Of a stretch of 64,000 nucleotides of DNA, positions 63,811 through 64,000 are shown piece after piece. The stretch spans positions 496,001 to 560,000 of the forward strand of contig JADJDJ010000003.1 of the NCBI GenBank assembly GCA_016702745.1, read 5' to 3'. How positions within the stretch are numbered: the stretch's first letter is position 1; each line of letters starts with the position of its first letter. The stretch comes from Chitinophagaceae bacterium (GTDB taxonomy: Bacteria > Bacteroidota > Bacteroidia > Chitinophagales > Chitinophagaceae). The notes below the pieces were generated by a model, which did no database searches, had not been told where the DNA came from, and saw nothing but the letters and a program-made list of their open reading frames with translations. The position numbers and the translations under genes were made by a program.

Positions 63811-64000
63811 ATGGCAAAAACAGCAGGCAGTGATACACCGATGATGCAGCAGCACCGGGCCATCAAACAAAAATACCCGGATGCCATCCTCCTATTTCGC
63901 GTAGGTGATTTTTATGAAACTTTCGGCCAGGATGCCGTACTGGCTTCACAAATCCTGGGCATCACCCTGACCAAGCGGAATAACGGTGCCGCCTCTTCTG
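63811..64000 (+). CDS. mutS: DNA mismatch repair protein MutS, N-terminal fragment
   Basis: Only 63 codons are present before the window ends. The sequence TPMMQQHRAIKQKYPDAILL, FRVGDFYETFGQDA and ILGITLTKRN is the mismatch-recognition domain I of MutS, including the Phe-X-Glu wedge motif (FYETF region). The start at 63811 (MAKTAGSD) matches the family. Confidence 0.93.
   Translation, partial: MAKTAGSDTPMMQQHRAIKQKYPDAILLFRVGDFYETFGQDAVLASQILGITLTKRNNGAASS

Overview
The window is a piece of a Bacteroidota chromosome, most likely a member of the Chitinophagaceae or a close relative. The evidence is T9SS-type C-terminal sorting domains on secreted proteins, SdrD_B-repeat and tail-fibre-like surface proteins, an OmpA with thrombospondin type 3 repeats, promoters of the Bacteroidota type (TTTG - about 20 nt - TAnnTTTG), and the dispersed palindromic repeats typical of the group. 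No rRNA or tRNA gene was seen.

Layout. Positions 1-4787 hold a giant SdrD_B-repeat surface protein and the start of another secreted protein. Positions 5189-10398 hold rpsA, a PlsC-like acyltransferase, a BaiN/YhiN-like flavoprotein and map. Positions 10470-22658 hold the S10-spc ribosomal protein cluster on the minus strand (rpsJ-rplC-rplD-rplW-rplB-rpsS-rplV-rpsC-rplP-rpmC-rpsQ-rplN-rplX-rplE-rpsN-rpsH-rplF-rplR-rpsE-rpmD-rplO-secY). Positions 22780-29794 hold two large secreted beta-helix proteins, followed by fusA, an OmpA protein, an L,D-transpeptidase and a VanX-like dipeptidase. Positions 36617-45432 hold an aromatic amino acid operon (pheA, aminotransferase, tyrA, DAHP synthase-chorismate mutase, aroB, aroA, aroC, DUF952). 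The rest holds a DEAD-box helicase, a sigma factor/HtrA-like protease pair, lipB, an RluD-type enzyme, a tail-fibre-like secreted protein, def, ruvX, a UbiA-type prenyltransferase, a TrmH-type methyltransferase and the start of mutS.

Two observations stand out. First, aroC is interrupted in frame by a 474-bp element (158 codons) that has about 38-bp terminal inverted repeats and encodes a DUF559/Vsr-like endonuclease. There is no stop codon, and all AroC signature motifs survive on both sides. Second, the aromatic operon is preceded by a complete transcription attenuator: a promoter, a 29-codon leader peptide with ten Tyr/Phe residues in an 11-residue stretch, mutually exclusive RNA stems, and a terminator just before pheA.

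Caution: at least fourteen single-base homopolymer indels break genes that must be intact (rplF, rplX, fusA, aroA and others). They are best read as consensus errors of the assembly, not as pseudogenes. One of them probably fuses the sigma factor to the protease artificially.
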